NCBI GenBank assembly: GCA_015680685.1
Contig: MNCI01007578.1
Span: 354,778 to 401,860, forward strand
DNA: 47,083 nt
Direction: 5' to 3'
Origin: Gnetum montanum
Lineage: Eukaryota > Streptophyta > Gnetopsida > Gnetales > Gnetaceae
In this document: positions 20,792-33,169 of the stretch, piece after piece
How the letters are laid out: every line of letters begins with the position of its first letter
Position numbering within the stretch: the stretch's first letter is position 1
The notes under the pieces: model-generated
What the model was told of the DNA's origin: nothing
The model's database searches: none
Seen by the model: the letters and a program-made list of their open reading frames with translations, nothing else
Translations under genes and position numbers: made by a program

Positions 20792-21090
20792 TTGGTGCTA
20801 GTTATCTAGATTATTTACATCATACATGATTGCTATAAAGGTATTAATGATATATCCTTTAGAAAATATTAAATCACACACAATGACAATGTCTCTTCTA
20901 CAAGGAAGTGATAATGCACTATATAATGAAAACATTCATTAGAGAACTAATGAGATATATAGTGAGGAAAATTGGAGTGACTAGCCTTATGTAGGGATTT
21001 CTTATGTTCATGACCACCCTAACAACACTCAAAGACAACATTCACCTAAGGCAGAAAATTTTGGAGGAGATGACGTAAGTCTTGAACTAG

Positions 21091-21095
21091 GGGAA
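21091..21095 (+). repeat. Left target-site duplication GGGAA
   Basis: GGGAA directly precedes the TG of the Tat 5' LTR. The same five bases follow the 3' LTR at 40616-40620. Confidence 0.7.
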
Positions 21096-23026
21096 TGAAA
21101 CACCACCACTTTTGGGCTTCTGCATCTTCAATGGAAAATTTGTTTAAGTGTCAAAACTTGGCAAAATTTTTCTAAGTATGGATGTTACACTCTCTAGTGT
21201 AGCCAACATAACACACATTGAGCCTTGTTTTGCAAAATTTTTCTAAGTGTTAGCAATAGTCATATGAAAATTTTTCTAAGTGTCCTCCTATGCTCTCAGT
21301 CTACCTACTATGCTCCCCAGTTTAGCCAACATATCACATACTTCCATGGCCAATTTATCCAAGGGTCAAGCCAGAAGTGGTCAAGGGTTGCTTGGGATGG
21401 ACGAAATAGTTCAGCAAATTTTCTATCTCCTAGGTCGTCACACTTGCTACGCTTTCTAGCATATCTAACTTAACACATGTTCTAGTAGCCAGTTGGCCCA
21501 AGTACCAGGCTAAAGGTTGTCAAAATTACTTAGGATGGTAAAAATAATTTTGAAAATTTTCTATCTCTTGGGTTGTTGTGCTCTACTATGCTCCACGGTG
21601 TACCCAGCATGACACAGGTTCCAGTGCCTAATTTTGCCTAAGTGTTGGACAATAATCTATTAAGCTAGCTCAATGCAGAAGACACATTTGGCACATTTTC
21701 TAACTTTCAAGGCTGCCTCTCTTGCTACGCCTTAGAGCGTAGCTAGTGTACCATGAAGGAAGACTGTAGATTGTCAAAATTTGGCTAAGTATCCCTACTA
21801 TGCTCCCTAGTGTAGCCAGTGTAACTAGTGTGAAACATCAAAATTTTACAAATTTTTACTAAGTGTTGTGTTATGCTCTAGAGCGTAGCCAACTTGACAT
21901 TAGAGAAAAGCCTCTGATAGCCTTCAAAAGCCTCCAGAACTTAGCATTGGCCTTTGTCCCAACTCTAATGTTTCTCCAGCAACCAAGATCAACAATTTGT
22001 ATTTCTTTTGCAACCCCATTGGTCCCCAAAATTATCCCTATGCTTGACCCTACTTGAAAGAGGGGGAAGACGTAGTCCCAAAGCATAGCCTCCAAGTTTC
22101 ATTGTTTTTGCACTGTTTGTAGGTACATTACGGTCTCTCAAACTTGGGCACATGTAGTCTGACTAGTGTGGTCATAGTTTAGTAGTCTCTAGGTACTTGT
22201 TGCTATTCTTTAGAGCATAACACTTTGCTACCCTCATGAGAGCATAACATGTCAACGTAACCCTGTCTATGCTCATGCCACGTGGCATCCATGCCATGTG
22301 ATGCCTGATCTATATTTTACACTAAACCTAGCCATATAAATCCCTTGATGTTTAGCACTCTAGGGGCTAGCAAATCAAAAGAGCATTGGGCATTTTAGCT
22401 ATCTAAGCATCCCCGACACTCCCACACTTAAGAATTTGATCTTTTCACCTTAGTACCTCCTAGAATGTAGTCCACCATTGCACTCACAAAACACAACAAT
22501 AGCCAACCTAGCAGGTTCAGCCTTCACTATAGCCATTAGCTTTGTGTCTCAGGTGTCCCAAAGACTGTGACTACACTACTATGCTACCACTATGCCTACC
22601 TAATGCCATGTAGCATTCTCACCTCTTATCTAGCAAAAGTTATGCTCACCATTTTTGGGATGATGCATTTCTTTGTTCTTAAGCTTTGTTCCATTTCTTT
22701 TCCAAGCATCTCTCTTTGATGTTAAGCATATCTCTTGTGCATTTTTCTACTATTCGATACATATTTTCACATTCATGTCATTGTTTTTAGGTCGAGACAC
22801 CCTACTACACTCTGGCTTAGCTAGTCTCAGTGTCTACGCGTAATGTAGTATAAACTCTTCTTAGATAAAGTTGTTCTAACACCACGTAAGTCCCTATTTG
22901 ATTGACCAGACCATTTAGGGCATCTTGTTTTCATTTCTCGACATGACCCTTGCATGGATTTGGGGTTAGGCTGTATGCCCACTGACCTTCTAAGTGTTTC
23001 AGCCATCAATGTTTATAGATGTCATA
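21096..23026 (+). repeat. 5' LTR of the Tat element
   Basis: Begins TGAAACACCACCA. It ends at GATGTCATA if the GGGAA duplication sets the boundary, or two bases earlier if the usual CA end is preferred. The U3 holds many near-palindromes around TATGCTC...GAGCGTAG. TATAAAT is at 22335-22341. Short frames inside (21225, 21863, 22827) are not genes. Confidence 0.88.
22275..22341 (+). promoter_or_regulatory. Tat LTR core promoter with G-box palindrome
   Basis: A perfect 14-base palindrome, ATGCCACGTGGCAT (22275-22288), contains a CACGTG G-box and lies 46 bases upstream of TATAAAT (22335-22341). In the 3' LTR the same place reads ATGCCACATGGCAC, with TATAAATA at 39927-39934. G-boxes bind bZIP and bHLH factors; use here is inferred. 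Confidence 0.6.
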
Positions 23027-23030
23027 GTTT

Positions 23031-23050
23031 TTGGTGCTAGAAGGAGGGCC
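23031..23050 (+). other. Candidate primer-binding site of the Tat element
   Basis: TTGGTGCTAGAAGGAGGGCC follows the LTR end by four bases and has the TGG start expected of a site complementary to a tRNA CCA end. I do not assign the tRNA. Confidence 0.55.
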
Positions 23051-24409
23051 TCCCATTCCTTTTGTATTCAAGGGTAGTTGCACGTGCTTTCTGCACCTTT
23101 GTTACTAGTCGTAAGCTAGCATAGATGTAACACCCCTGTGGACTTGCCATGGTAGTAGCTGGATCATAGGCTAGCGCAAGAGTTGTCTACATTTTGATTG
23201 GTGTAGATTGGTCCTAGTTGTTGGTTCCCTTGGAATCCTATAGGATGAAAAGCCCAACTATTTGTCATGTCAAGCTTTGAGTGCTCTGGAGAGTGTAACA
23301 ATCCCTGAGAGCGTAATAAGCATAACACCAGAGTTAGTCACTTTTTTATAGCATTTTCAAAGTTGGTCATTTTTTGGCATGTTTTCATAGTTTGCATACT
23401 TAGCCATTTTTTCAACGTTTTCTACACTTGAACACTTTTTGTTAGCACCTTCTTTTCTTATGTTTTTCTACATAGCAACATGAATCTCATGAACACTTCA
23501 ACCTTTACCTTGAGCATGGAGGTAGTTCATCCCATTCAATAGGTCGGAGAGGTTGAGCATCCACTTAGCCTTGTAGGACCAAAATGGTAGTCACTGAAAC
23601 TATGTAACTAATCACCTAAATATAGGGAATTGAACAATGAAAGGTACAACTTTCTTTGTGCAAAGCTTTAGGTGGGCTTGTCCCTAGACCACTAAGAAAT
23701 AGAAGTGAAGCACAACTTTGAAATCATTCACCGAAACAAGGAGTTCCTTTCTACCCTTGATGCATTCATCCCACTCATTAACACCTTTAGGTAGCTTTTA
23801 GACCAACTCATTAGGGTAAGTGGGCCAAAAGAGCAAGATGCAACATCAAACTATGATAAGCCCCTGCAGGATGGGTAGGAAGAGTTTAAGCCTCGTTTAG
23901 ATAGTGGTGTCCCATTTTATGCCTCTATCCAACTACTTGCCTCCACTTTTATTCTACACCAGTCATAGTCATCTACCTTCTTTGAGGTAGTAGTGACACT
24001 TTTTCCATCCAAGTCCATGCTTGTGGTAGCTAGTCACCAAGTACTGCATGCACAACAAAGTGTAGGGCCTTCTAGCACCTTCCACTTTGTCATCTCCTCC
24101 TAGTCTATGTAGCCTTCACTGTTAGCATCCATGATGCCAACACTACTGTATATGCACACAATGCCCATATCTCAGTCGTAGACAAGTCATGTGCCCTTCA
24201 TCCCAGCCATCTTAGTAGCACCTCCAATAATAGTCCAAGCCCCAACCACATGGTGGGTTGCAACTTTTGTGCCTATGGCACAACTATCACACATGCCACA
24301 ATACATGTAATAGTAGACTCAACAAGTGTCCCATGTGGTGGCACAACCCACAACAGGGCTATGGGCCGCTCAAATGGCACCACAAGTAGTGTAGCTAGTG
24401 TAATTTGCT
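23051..24409 (+). other. 5' leader of the Tat element
   Basis: No intact gene. Many CTTT- and CAT-rich stretches and short degenerate frames. The frame at 24250-24471 reads into the gag start region but resembles no known protein. Confidence 0.5.
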
Positions 24410-25610
24410 ATGGCATCCTTGAGTTTGGACCAAGCATTGCAACTCATTCAAATTCTCATGGAGGAGGTTAGGTGGCTTAAAGTGGCCAACTCAAAAATGG
24501 TCCATGTGATGGACTTCTATCAAGATGACCCCATCAATCCTATGGTTCCTCCACTAACTCTGCCTCTTAGGGTCCAACTTCCTCAATTCACAAAATACAA
24601 TGATGAGGGAGACCCCAAAGCCCACCTTGTAACTTTTAATTCTATATGCTTACTTTTACAAGCGTGGCCACACATAATCATCCACATCTTTGCCATGTTC
24701 CTGACCGATGAAGCTCTCAATTGGTACTATGCACTCCCTAGAGCTTCCATATCAACTTTGGTGGAGCTACTTAGCCAATTTGTAACTTGCTTCAAGTATA
24801 ACTTGAAGCTTGAAGCCACACTAGACCAATTAATGAACATTAAGCAAGGGGCATTAGAGCTAGTTCAAAAATTCATACAACGTTGAAGTGCTTTCCTTAA
24901 TGAAATTCATGAGCCAATAGAAGAAACTCACCTTCTAGCTATCTTTAAGGGTGTAGTCAAAACTGTACTTCTTGGCCCTTCACTCTCTCAGCCAAGCTTT
25001 TGCTTAAACGAAGAGCATACAAGATGTGGAAGAAGCTAGTAAGGACCCAGCCTATGTGGCCCATAAAAATGTGCATGAAAAAAAGGATAAGGAAAAGGAG
25101 ATGGTGACAGCAACAATTATAGCTATGGACAATGAAGCCAAACCCAACAACACTAAGCCAACGGCCAAGGTGCCTAAATCCATGGCCAACAACAACAAGG
25201 GATTGGGTTCTAGCACTATAGGAAATAGCCAGCTTGCATCATTGATGGCCATGAGAAAAGCTCCTCAAAGGTCAAACTTCAAGCACAAGGATCACTCAAA
25301 GTATACCTCCTTGCCCATCAAGCTATCTGAGCTCTTAGATCATTTGCTTAGTGCTGGGCACATCCAACACAAAATAATGTCTAAGAATGCACAAAAACAC
25401 CATGAGAGGTATTGTGAGGTCCTCAAAAGCCCCTTTGCAACTATGCCAAATGAGCCCTTGATTCCTAAAAACTTTATATTGGACCAGTCCTGCGACTATC
25501 ATCAATTACATGGCCATGACATAGACTACTGCTTGGCGTTAAAAGATGACATTCAATGCATGATTGATAAAGGAAAATTATTCCTTGACAAGGGAAATAT
25601 TGTATGACTA
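24410..25610 (+). pseudogene. Tat gag relic
   Basis: Capsid region at 24410-24886: RVQLPQFTKYNDEGDPKAHL, then FLTDEALNWYYALPRASIS, LVELLSQFV and MNIKQGALELVQKFIQR, which is the usual gypsy gag layout. A stop follows, then NEIHEPIEETHL in the same general region. A second open part (25026-25607) has a Lys-rich segment, PIKLSELLDHLLSAG and a zinc knuckle written CDYHQLHGHDIDYC followed by LKDDIQCMIDKGKL, the form typical of Tat gag (C..H....GHD...C). One stop and probably one frameshift separate the parts. The product would coat RNA in the cytoplasmic particle; this copy cannot. Confidence 0.82.
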
Positions 25611-26900
25611 GAAAATTAATCAATGAAGGTCTACAAGGACCCCCTCAATGCTAGCACTGCAGGTTACATCATCAATGCTATTAGCATTGATGACAACATA
25701 GACCTGGCACATGAACCATTTGTGGTTTGTATGCCCTCTAGTGACATTGGGGCCTTCATGTCAACTAGATCACAATCCCCTTTCATCATCAAAGAACCAC
25801 CTTGGATTCCCATGACACCCTTTGTTGTTAGGGCTTCGCAACATGTTGTAGTAATAGCAACCTAGACACCCTTTGTCATTAGGATTCCAAGATGTGTGGA
25901 CCCCCCATCTACTCAGGGTCTGATGATGGGAACTACCTTATATCCTGCTTGTCCAAAATCATATCCTAAGAGACATGATGAGTGTCTCGCTAACAAAATA
26001 ATTAGGAAACACATGGATCTAGGTCCCCTTAAGCCCATCCCCTTGTTAGTCGTCCCCATGGCCTCATCATCTCAAACTATCAACGCAAGCACAAACAACT
26101 AATAGATAAGTGCTGAGGCTCAAAAGATCATTGCATGATCAAAGGTTAAATCTCATCCTTGGGAGATTCATCTCTTAGGATGTATGGAGGAGGTAAAAGC
26201 CACCAAAATAATAGATGGTGAAAAATATTTCTTGGACATGTTGGCACAAGTTAAATAGGCTCTCAAACAAAGAACACCACCTTGAGCCTATGACTTGATT
26301 ATAACCTCTTTATCTCATTGTGAGGCACTAATTCACATGCTAACATCTATTCTTATTAAGGAATATGTTCTAGTAGAAAAAAGGTCATTCACACATCCAC
26401 AACCCAAGAATCAAGGTCAACACCCTTGACATTTCATGATGAGGTAGTCAAGGTTGATCCTAAAAAGGGTTAGGTAACTAGTGCACCCATGTTTATAACA
26501 ATCCATGTAGGCCAATATAAAATTTGTAGGGTGCACATTAATGATAGGGAAACAACCAATGTCATTCCATTCCCCATCATTGACAAGCTTGGCTTGGTTG
26601 ATCAGATCAAGCTAACAAAAACAACATGCTTGAAATCCTTAAATGGAGCACATGTTGTTGTAAAAGGAATAGTCATGATAGCTTTTTTGGTAGGGGAGAA
26701 ATTTCCCACTAATGCTAAATTCATCATAATTGAAGAAATTCCTAAATTCAACCTAATCCTAGAGAGGTCTGGCTAGCACATCTATGGGTCATTTCTTCAC
26801 GTATTCACCAAGAGATCGAGTTGCCCTATGAGGGTGGAGAGGTGGTGATCTATGATGATAATGTAGCCCCCCTGACCATCAATAATATAGATATAGAATA
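25611..26900 (+). pseudogene. Tat protease relic
   Basis: 25611-26488 is a decayed linker of the kind found between gag and protease. 26489-26776 is the pepsin-like protease: MFITIHVGQYKICRVHIND, then IDKLGLVDQIK, SLNGAHVVVKG and EIPKFNLILERSG. In intact relatives the active site is V(D/N)xGSS; here it reads INDRETT, so the catalytic Asp position is Asn and Gly-Ser is lost. The GRPW-type motif is broken (ERSG then a stop), and a shifted frame continues with SSRIHQEIELPYEGGEVV. Confidence 0.72.
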
Positions 26901-27270
26901 AGGGTTAGAGGTAGAGTTCTCTAAAGGCACACCACCCATTCAAGGTGAAAGTCAATGTTGTTTGGCTGATCCTAAATAACCAAGTGAAGTGAGTAATCCC
27001 CCTAAGGGAGCTCTCTAGGTAGAATTTCCCTTTTGTGTAATAGCCAACAGTCTAGGAGAATATCACCTTGTGCCTCCCATACCTTACATGCCTCCTAAAC
27101 CATAGCAAGTTAGAAAACACCTACATGACTAAGGCATGCCCTTAGTTCACCTGCATGTTTTACTTGCCCTTTGTTCTTTGCTTGTACAGTTACAGTTCCA
27201 TTATTATTTACATCTTGCATTAGTTATGTCATTTCTTTAGTTCATGTAGTTTTATTTAGCCTTTTTCAAA

Positions 27271-27294
27271 AGAGAGAGAGAGAGAGAGAGAAAG
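27271..27294 (+). repeat. GA microsatellite
   Basis: About ten AG units followed by an A-rich tail. It sits exactly where the coding-like sequence after protease ends and the tandem-repeat block begins. Confidence 0.9.
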
Positions 27295-27302
27295 AAAAAA
27301 AA

Positions 27303-27625
27303 TGGCCTAGAAAGAACTTAAACTATCACATGGCCCGCTAAGGCCTAAAACTAGCAACTTGCTTTCTTGTACGTTGCATCCTCGAAAGGCCTTAAACTAC
27401 TACATGGCATACTAAGGCCTAAAATTGGCAACTTGCTTCCTTATATGATGTGGCCAAGAAAGGCCTTAAACTATCACATGGCTTGCCAAGGCTTAAAGTT
27501 GGCAACCAACTCCTTGTTACACTATGGCCCAAAATGGCCTTAAACTAGTGATGACCTAAAATGGCCTAAAACTAGTGATGACCCTTTTTCCATGGCCTTA
27601 AACTAGCATGGGGTCCATAAGGGGC
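27303..27625 (+). repeat. Tandem repeats with TTAAACTA core, block 1
   Basis: About four degenerate units of roughly 75-80 bases, each with GGCCTTAAACTA followed by CATGGC and AAGGCCTAAA...GGCAACTTGC. The core TTAAACTAGCA recurs in block 2 (36683-37110) and once near 32990. Confidence 0.75.
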
Positions 27626-30600
27626 CTAATTGCATTAATCAAATCACAAGTTAAAACTACAACAACATTACAAAAAATACAATAAAATGACAAGTGAGTA
27701 ATTGTTACATTTTCATTGCATTATCAATATATGTAATTCAAGTTTACATCCAAAATATAAAAGCTTCAAAAATACAAAATTTCCCAATAACAGGGCTACA
27801 TCTTGGGCATTTTAGCCTATAGTATGTGGTGGGGCCTAAGGTTCTTCCTCTTTCTCTTCATCCACTACTTCGTTGGATCATTCACCATCACTTGGAACTT
27901 TCATTAAATAAAAATAGAAGAATAAATTATCTAACAAATAAGGTGACATGAAACATTGTAATAAAGTAAATAAAAATGATTTAAATTAGAACAACCTAAG
28001 AAGGGCCTACATCCATGTCTAGGGGCATCCTGTTGAGGCCTGCCTCTAGGCATCAGAGGATTTTATTCTCCAATAACCATGTCCAGTCCTCCTTGCCAAG
28101 GTCAATACCCTTGAGGGTTTTCCCTTTCTCTATAGATATTCATGAGGGTGGCCCTGGTGAAAAATTTGTAAAAGTGACCTCTCCTAAAGATACAGTGATG
28201 TGTCTCTCTGGGGTTCCACTCACTACTACATTGCTTGTGAATAGTTTGTAAGCCTGTGTTGCGCCAATTGCATCAAGAAATATCTCTTAGCATCGACACT
28301 CCATGGACTGATCTCTATAATTTTTATGATATGCTTCATGTTCTTGCTTGTAGTGGTGCTTGTGATTCTTTTGAGCCTGGCCCCATTGGTACACTTTTGC
28401 ATTGTAATCCTTCCAGTCTTGATTCTTTCTTGCTAGTAGGTCCATCTGCAATTGTTGCTCAATCACCTCATGGGTAGCTTCATTTTTGCCCCGAATAGTT
28501 GACCAATATCTGGAATAATTACTTTCAGCTATGTGCTAGTTTCTATTTGATTTGTCACATGCCACCAAGAAGTCATAGCAGGACTACAAGTCCTCTAGTT
28601 TGGCATCATGGCTTGCACTCTTCTCCTGAAGCTCCTACACCCATTTCCATAGGTGATTGTTAATGTGCCTGAACTCCCACAATGCTTTTGCAGAGTACAA
28701 CATACATTTTCTTTCCTCATCATACATGTGGAGAGGCATTGGCTCCACTTGGAGGGGAAGCTCAGGCATAGCATCAACCTAGACCACCTTGTTTGGGTCC
28801 CACTTTAGTTGTGAACCTGTCATTACATAATAGGCAAGATGACATTAGCCACGAACTAAGTAAGAAAATCAGTAAAAAATAATAAATAATAAAAATAGAC
28901 ATACCAATCTTAGGGTTCATTTGTCATATATGATCTATCATGTCATCTACCATACCTTGCATGAAGGTGAACTTATCTACAACCTCTATCCATGGTTGCA
29001 TATGAAAGGTGGATGTGGATGCTGGATGTTTAGCAGAAACACTGGCCAATGTAACATAACACACTTAGTGATTATCAGGTAGCCAACAACCAAGGGCATA
29101 AGAGCTAAAAAATAAAATAAAAATAAAAGGAAAAAATAACAAAATAATAATAATATAATAAAAGATGGTGGTGAAAAGCTCCTATCCAACAAGCCTTCAA
29201 GTGTGAGAGTGGAGGGATCGCCCATCTGCATGCCATCAAAGAAATTTTCAAAATCACCCCCTTTGAACTATAACCCTTCTTCTTCAAGTTGCCTTAGCAC
29301 TTTGACAGCTTCCTATTTCTCTTCATCTACCATTTTTCTCTTAGGTTGAGGGACATCATCCTCTACAGGCTACGCTATTGCTATAGGGGTTCTCTTGCCT
29401 ATGTCATAGAAGCTAGATTTAGAATCATTAATAATGAGTATAATATAGCATGACACATCATGCCACTATCCAATAATGCATACTTGTAATTCCTGATTGC
29501 ACATTACGAAGCTTAAACCACAAATTTTTTCCACCCTCCTCTACTTCACACATGGGCTCTTCCACAGGGTGTGGTTTCTTAATCTTTATTTTGGACGATC
29601 TCATTATCTCAGCAATGAGTCATGCCTCTCTCATTTCATTTCTAGTGTTGGTTGGTGGGGCCTCCCTAGCACTCTCACATGTGTAGTAGGAGTATCCCAC
29701 ATTGCCTCTAATTGTTTCCAAAAATGACTCGCCAATTGCCTCTAGGATCCTGTGACTGTGTGGTGTTAAATAGGTGACAAATATATGGCCTAGAGATTTG
29801 ATTGTGGTATTGCACCACCCACCACCCATTCTCACAAACCACCAAAAACTCCACAGACCTTCATAGGCATGCTATAAAGAACATGAAGTGCACATGTGAT
29901 CATACTTATAGGTTGTGGTGTAGCCTAACAATTTCAGCATGTAGGCCATCGACAAGGTGAGAGGCCCAATTGTACCATGTCCCCTACTCTATTACATCCC
30001 TCATCACCCAAGCTTGCTCAACCTTGAGAATCTTTCCTTGGGAAAGTAGCTTTGGGAATGCATGAGCTTAGAAGACTAGGTAGAGGTGGTGGACCATAGG
30101 TACCCTCACCTCCTTAACTAGTATTCCTTTGTAGACCTTGAAACTCCCCAACTAGTCCTCAATGTCCCCTCTATGATCTAGGTCTTTGTTAGTCTTTTCT
30201 GCAACTAGTAGGCCCATAGAGGGGATGTTGAAGAGGATCACAAAGAATTCATGTATAATTTCAAAGGTCACCCACACATCATGAACCTGTGTGCTGAAGT
30301 GATCAGTGCTGTCAGTCAAAGAATCAATCACGACAATCATTTTGGCCACTAGGAAACCTAGGCTAATGGCCAAGAAAAGGTCCATGAACTCAACCCATTG
30401 AAGATTCCTCATTATCTCCACTAGGGCCTCATAGCACAACTAGTGTTGTGAACTCTCAACCTCACCTTATTTGAAGATGAGGGTGGCCTTAGTGCAACCT
30501 ATGACAACCATCGTGACTTATCCTGACTTGATCACAATTGAAATAAGCAAAGGTGAAATTAGCAATATGAGAAAAATAAAGTAGAAAGTGCATCAAAATG

Positions 30601-31619
30601 AGTGACACATGACTCATGTGGCACGATGGTATGTGGGATGGTGGTAGTGGGGTTGAAACTTCCTCCATGCTTGATATGCCAGTTGCCCACTCAGCATCCA
30701 ACTAGTTGAGAGCCTGACACCTCTCATAAGACTTAGAATATTGGTGAGGAATTTTTGCTAGGTTTTCCTTGATCTGCCCAATCATTGCTACACAAACATT
30801 CTCAAAATATGAGAATTCCTGTAGGGAAGCTAGAGTCAAATTCAATGCCCCCTCTTCATCATGGAGGCCATTTGCATCAATGGTAAACCTAGCAATGGAC
30901 ATGAGTGGTTAGCATCTTAAGTCATAATCTAATAGGCAATATAAGAAATCGTAAGGGGACTCATCCTCTAGCAGAATACACCATCCCATGTGGGTTCTAA
31001 AAAAGAGTGTGTATTCATCAAGTAATGAATAAAGTGTTATTCTTGTTATAACATTGAAATTCTAGCATCTCTTAGATCCTAGAAAAAGTACTAAGGCCCT
31101 TGTAGCCCTGTCCTGAACTCTCTACTCCTTCATTGCCAATAGGCTCATCGAATATGAACCTTAGGATGCCTCTATTTGCCCTAGGCAATAGTGTTTTCAT
31201 TATGACACCTGCTGCTTTGGTTTCCAAGTGTGATCATATCATCATACTGAAGTGGCAAAGCAAAAATTTCAGGAATTCTTGTGCTCTCGACCTAAACCAT
31301 ACTACCTAGTGACCTACACATGTGTTTAGTGTAGGTATGTTTGGTACAAGCTCACTCATGTAACACAAAATTTCCACCAGCTCAACTATGATGAAGATGG
31401 GTTTCAACAATACCTTATGATGCCACAATAGCAGCAAAAGGAGAATGTTAGCATTGAATAATAAAAAATAATGCATAAAAATTAAACTTAACATACTTAA
31501 CTTTCCACCAAACCCCATAGGAAAGGGATGTTAGTATACACATCTGACGTGCCTAGTCCCCAACGGGGCACAACACTAACATCTACATTGCATATTTACA
31601 AATATTATAACTTTGAAAG

Positions 31620-31920
31620 TATCAAAAAATTCACTAACTATTGGTTACGCCCTCCCATAGAGCATAACCTTCCAAACTACAAAATTTTTTCTAAGTGTCG
31701 GTTATGCTCCCCTACAGAGTGTAATCCTTGTAACTACAAAAACAAAACAAAAATAATTCTAAGTGTTGGTTATGCTCCCTACTAAGCATAACAACTACAA
31801 AATTTTTCAAAGTATTGGCTACTCTCCTTGCCAAGTGTAACAACTACAAAAATTTCTATCAGAAAATTTCAAACTGTAGGGTATGCTCACTGTAGAGCAT
31901 AACCTATTGACTGCATTTCC
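31620..31920 (+). repeat. Array of TATGCTC...GAGCATA near-palindromes
   Basis: At least four degenerate units of about 60-75 bases: CTAAGTGT(T/C)GGTTATGCTC, then AGCATAAC(C), then AACTACAAAATTTTT. The inverted motif (TATGCTC with GAGCATA) is the same as in the Tat LTR U3 (for example 21722-21745, 21866-21890, 39309-39335). It falls in the putative first intron of the antisense gene. Confidence 0.65.
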
Positions 31921-32069
31921 TGTAGAACATGACACTAAGAAATCAAGAATTTTCTAACTATTTGGTTACACTCTCAGGAACATATCCTGGTGTGATAGCC
32001 ATGACACTCACCATCAACCCACCTAGACCATCACACTCTATTTTTTTTCTTCAAGCTATCTCAATTAAG

Positions 32070-32240
32070 TCCTATCCTGCATCATGCATAGGATGCCAAC
32101 AAACATTTGTACTGCATCATGCGTAGGATGCTAAGAAAAAACCCCTATCCTGCATCATGTGTGGGACACTAAAAAATTCTCATCCCACATCATGCATGGG
32201 ATGCTAAGAAAATTCCTATCCTGTGCCGCACGTGGTACAT
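32070..32240 (+). repeat. Array of ATCCTGCAT/ATGCATAGGAT hairpin units
   Basis: Five units spaced about 35-40 bases apart, built on CCTGCATCATGCATAGGATG, which is nearly its own reverse complement. Later units change in both arms (for example TCCCACATCATGCATGGGAT), so pairing is partly kept. Two similar units lie upstream of the antisense TATA box near 32745-32812 (CCCATGT...ACATGGG). Confidence 0.7.
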
Positions 32241-32700
32241 AAACCCTCAACACAAAAGGCCCAAAAGCCAAAATAAAAAAATGCACTACATGCTTGTGAC
32301 TCATGGTAGCCATGGTGGCAATGGCAGTTCCTACCTAAGGTAGGTTGCCCTCAAAATCCCAAAACCCTAAGCTAAACAAGAAGCAAGGAAAAGAAATCAT
32401 AAGGGTAGAGCATAGCATCTTACCTGGCCTATTACATCTCCCTATGATCCTCTATGCATGCCCTGGGAAGGCACCTCAGTATGCATTCTCATTTGTCCAC
32501 ATTGATGAGGCCAGGGTGGTGGCATTCACTACAGCATGTCATGGTTGATTGTCACACTCTTGCTTTCTTATTTCTCTTTGTTATGCTCTATCTTAATCTT
32601 TTTTGTCGCTACACTCTATCTTCCTTTGCCTTAGCTACACTACGCTCGGTGACCGTTTCCTTTGATGTTGAAAATGACAAGTTTACTATGGTAAAACTCC

Positions 32701-32710
32701 TATTTATATC
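32701..32710 (-). promoter_or_regulatory. TATA box for the antisense gene
   Basis: The minus strand reads GATATAAATA followed by GGAG, a canonical plant TATA box and as good as those of the LTRs. It lies at the upstream end of the decayed antisense gene, about 280 bases before its first donor-like site. Confidence 0.5.
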
Positions 32711-33169
32711 CTTCTAGGTTGAAGGACACGTCACCCTCTTAGGGCCTATCCCATGTCTCATGTGTAACGTAGGACTATCCCATGTCTTGCACATAACATG
32801 GGACAAGCATAGCACCCATAGTTAGAAAAATTTTTTCTAACTTTTCTAGTGTCTCCATACTTAGAAATTTTTTTGCATTTTTTCTAATTGCCCAATAAAT
32901 GCCTAGATTAACCCCACAATTAAAACCTTCCAAGTATTGCTTAAACTAATGTTTCCCACATAAACCATGGTCTACTATGACCTTAAACTAGAAACTTTAT
33001 GGCCAATTGAGGCCCCAAACTTACTTTACATACTTGCTTATCTGATCCAAAAATTGCACAATTAGGTGAATTTTCATAACATTGTCTTCCTTATTTTATG
33101 CATTTTTCCTTATTAAGACAAGTGTCACTTGACAGTTTTCTAGTTGTTTTGTAGGATTTTGGTAGGATT

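Larger units (their letters stand above)
27996..32710 (-). pseudogene. Decayed multi-exon gene antisense to the Tat element
   Basis: Not recognised as a known family. On the minus strand a TATA box (32701-32710) is followed by a leader ending in a donor CCAG/GTAAGA at 32423. Lower down, exon-like frames alternate with AT-rich introns. The clearest intron is 28904-28817 (GTATGTC...GACAG); another is about 29486-29404 (GTATGC...ACATAG). Exon pieces include 29403-29190 (PKRKMVDEEK then FENFFDGMQMGDPS), 29920-29487 (VRMGGGWCNTTIKSLGHIF), and 28980-28905 joined to 28816-27996, a charged, helix-rich stretch with MVDDMIDHI, WEFRHINNHLWKWV, ARKNQDWKDYNAKVYQWGQ. Most in-frame stops could come from CAG, CAA or CGA by one transition. 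Extra genes in antisense are known in Tat elements, usually after pol; here it lies between protease and RT. It could also be an independent nested insertion. Confidence 0.6.

Noticed and set aside
30152-30439. 95-codon minus-strand frame taken as an exon of the antisense gene
   Set aside because: It may be one, but without splice sites at its edges I did not list it separately; the neighbouring frames are equally plausible.
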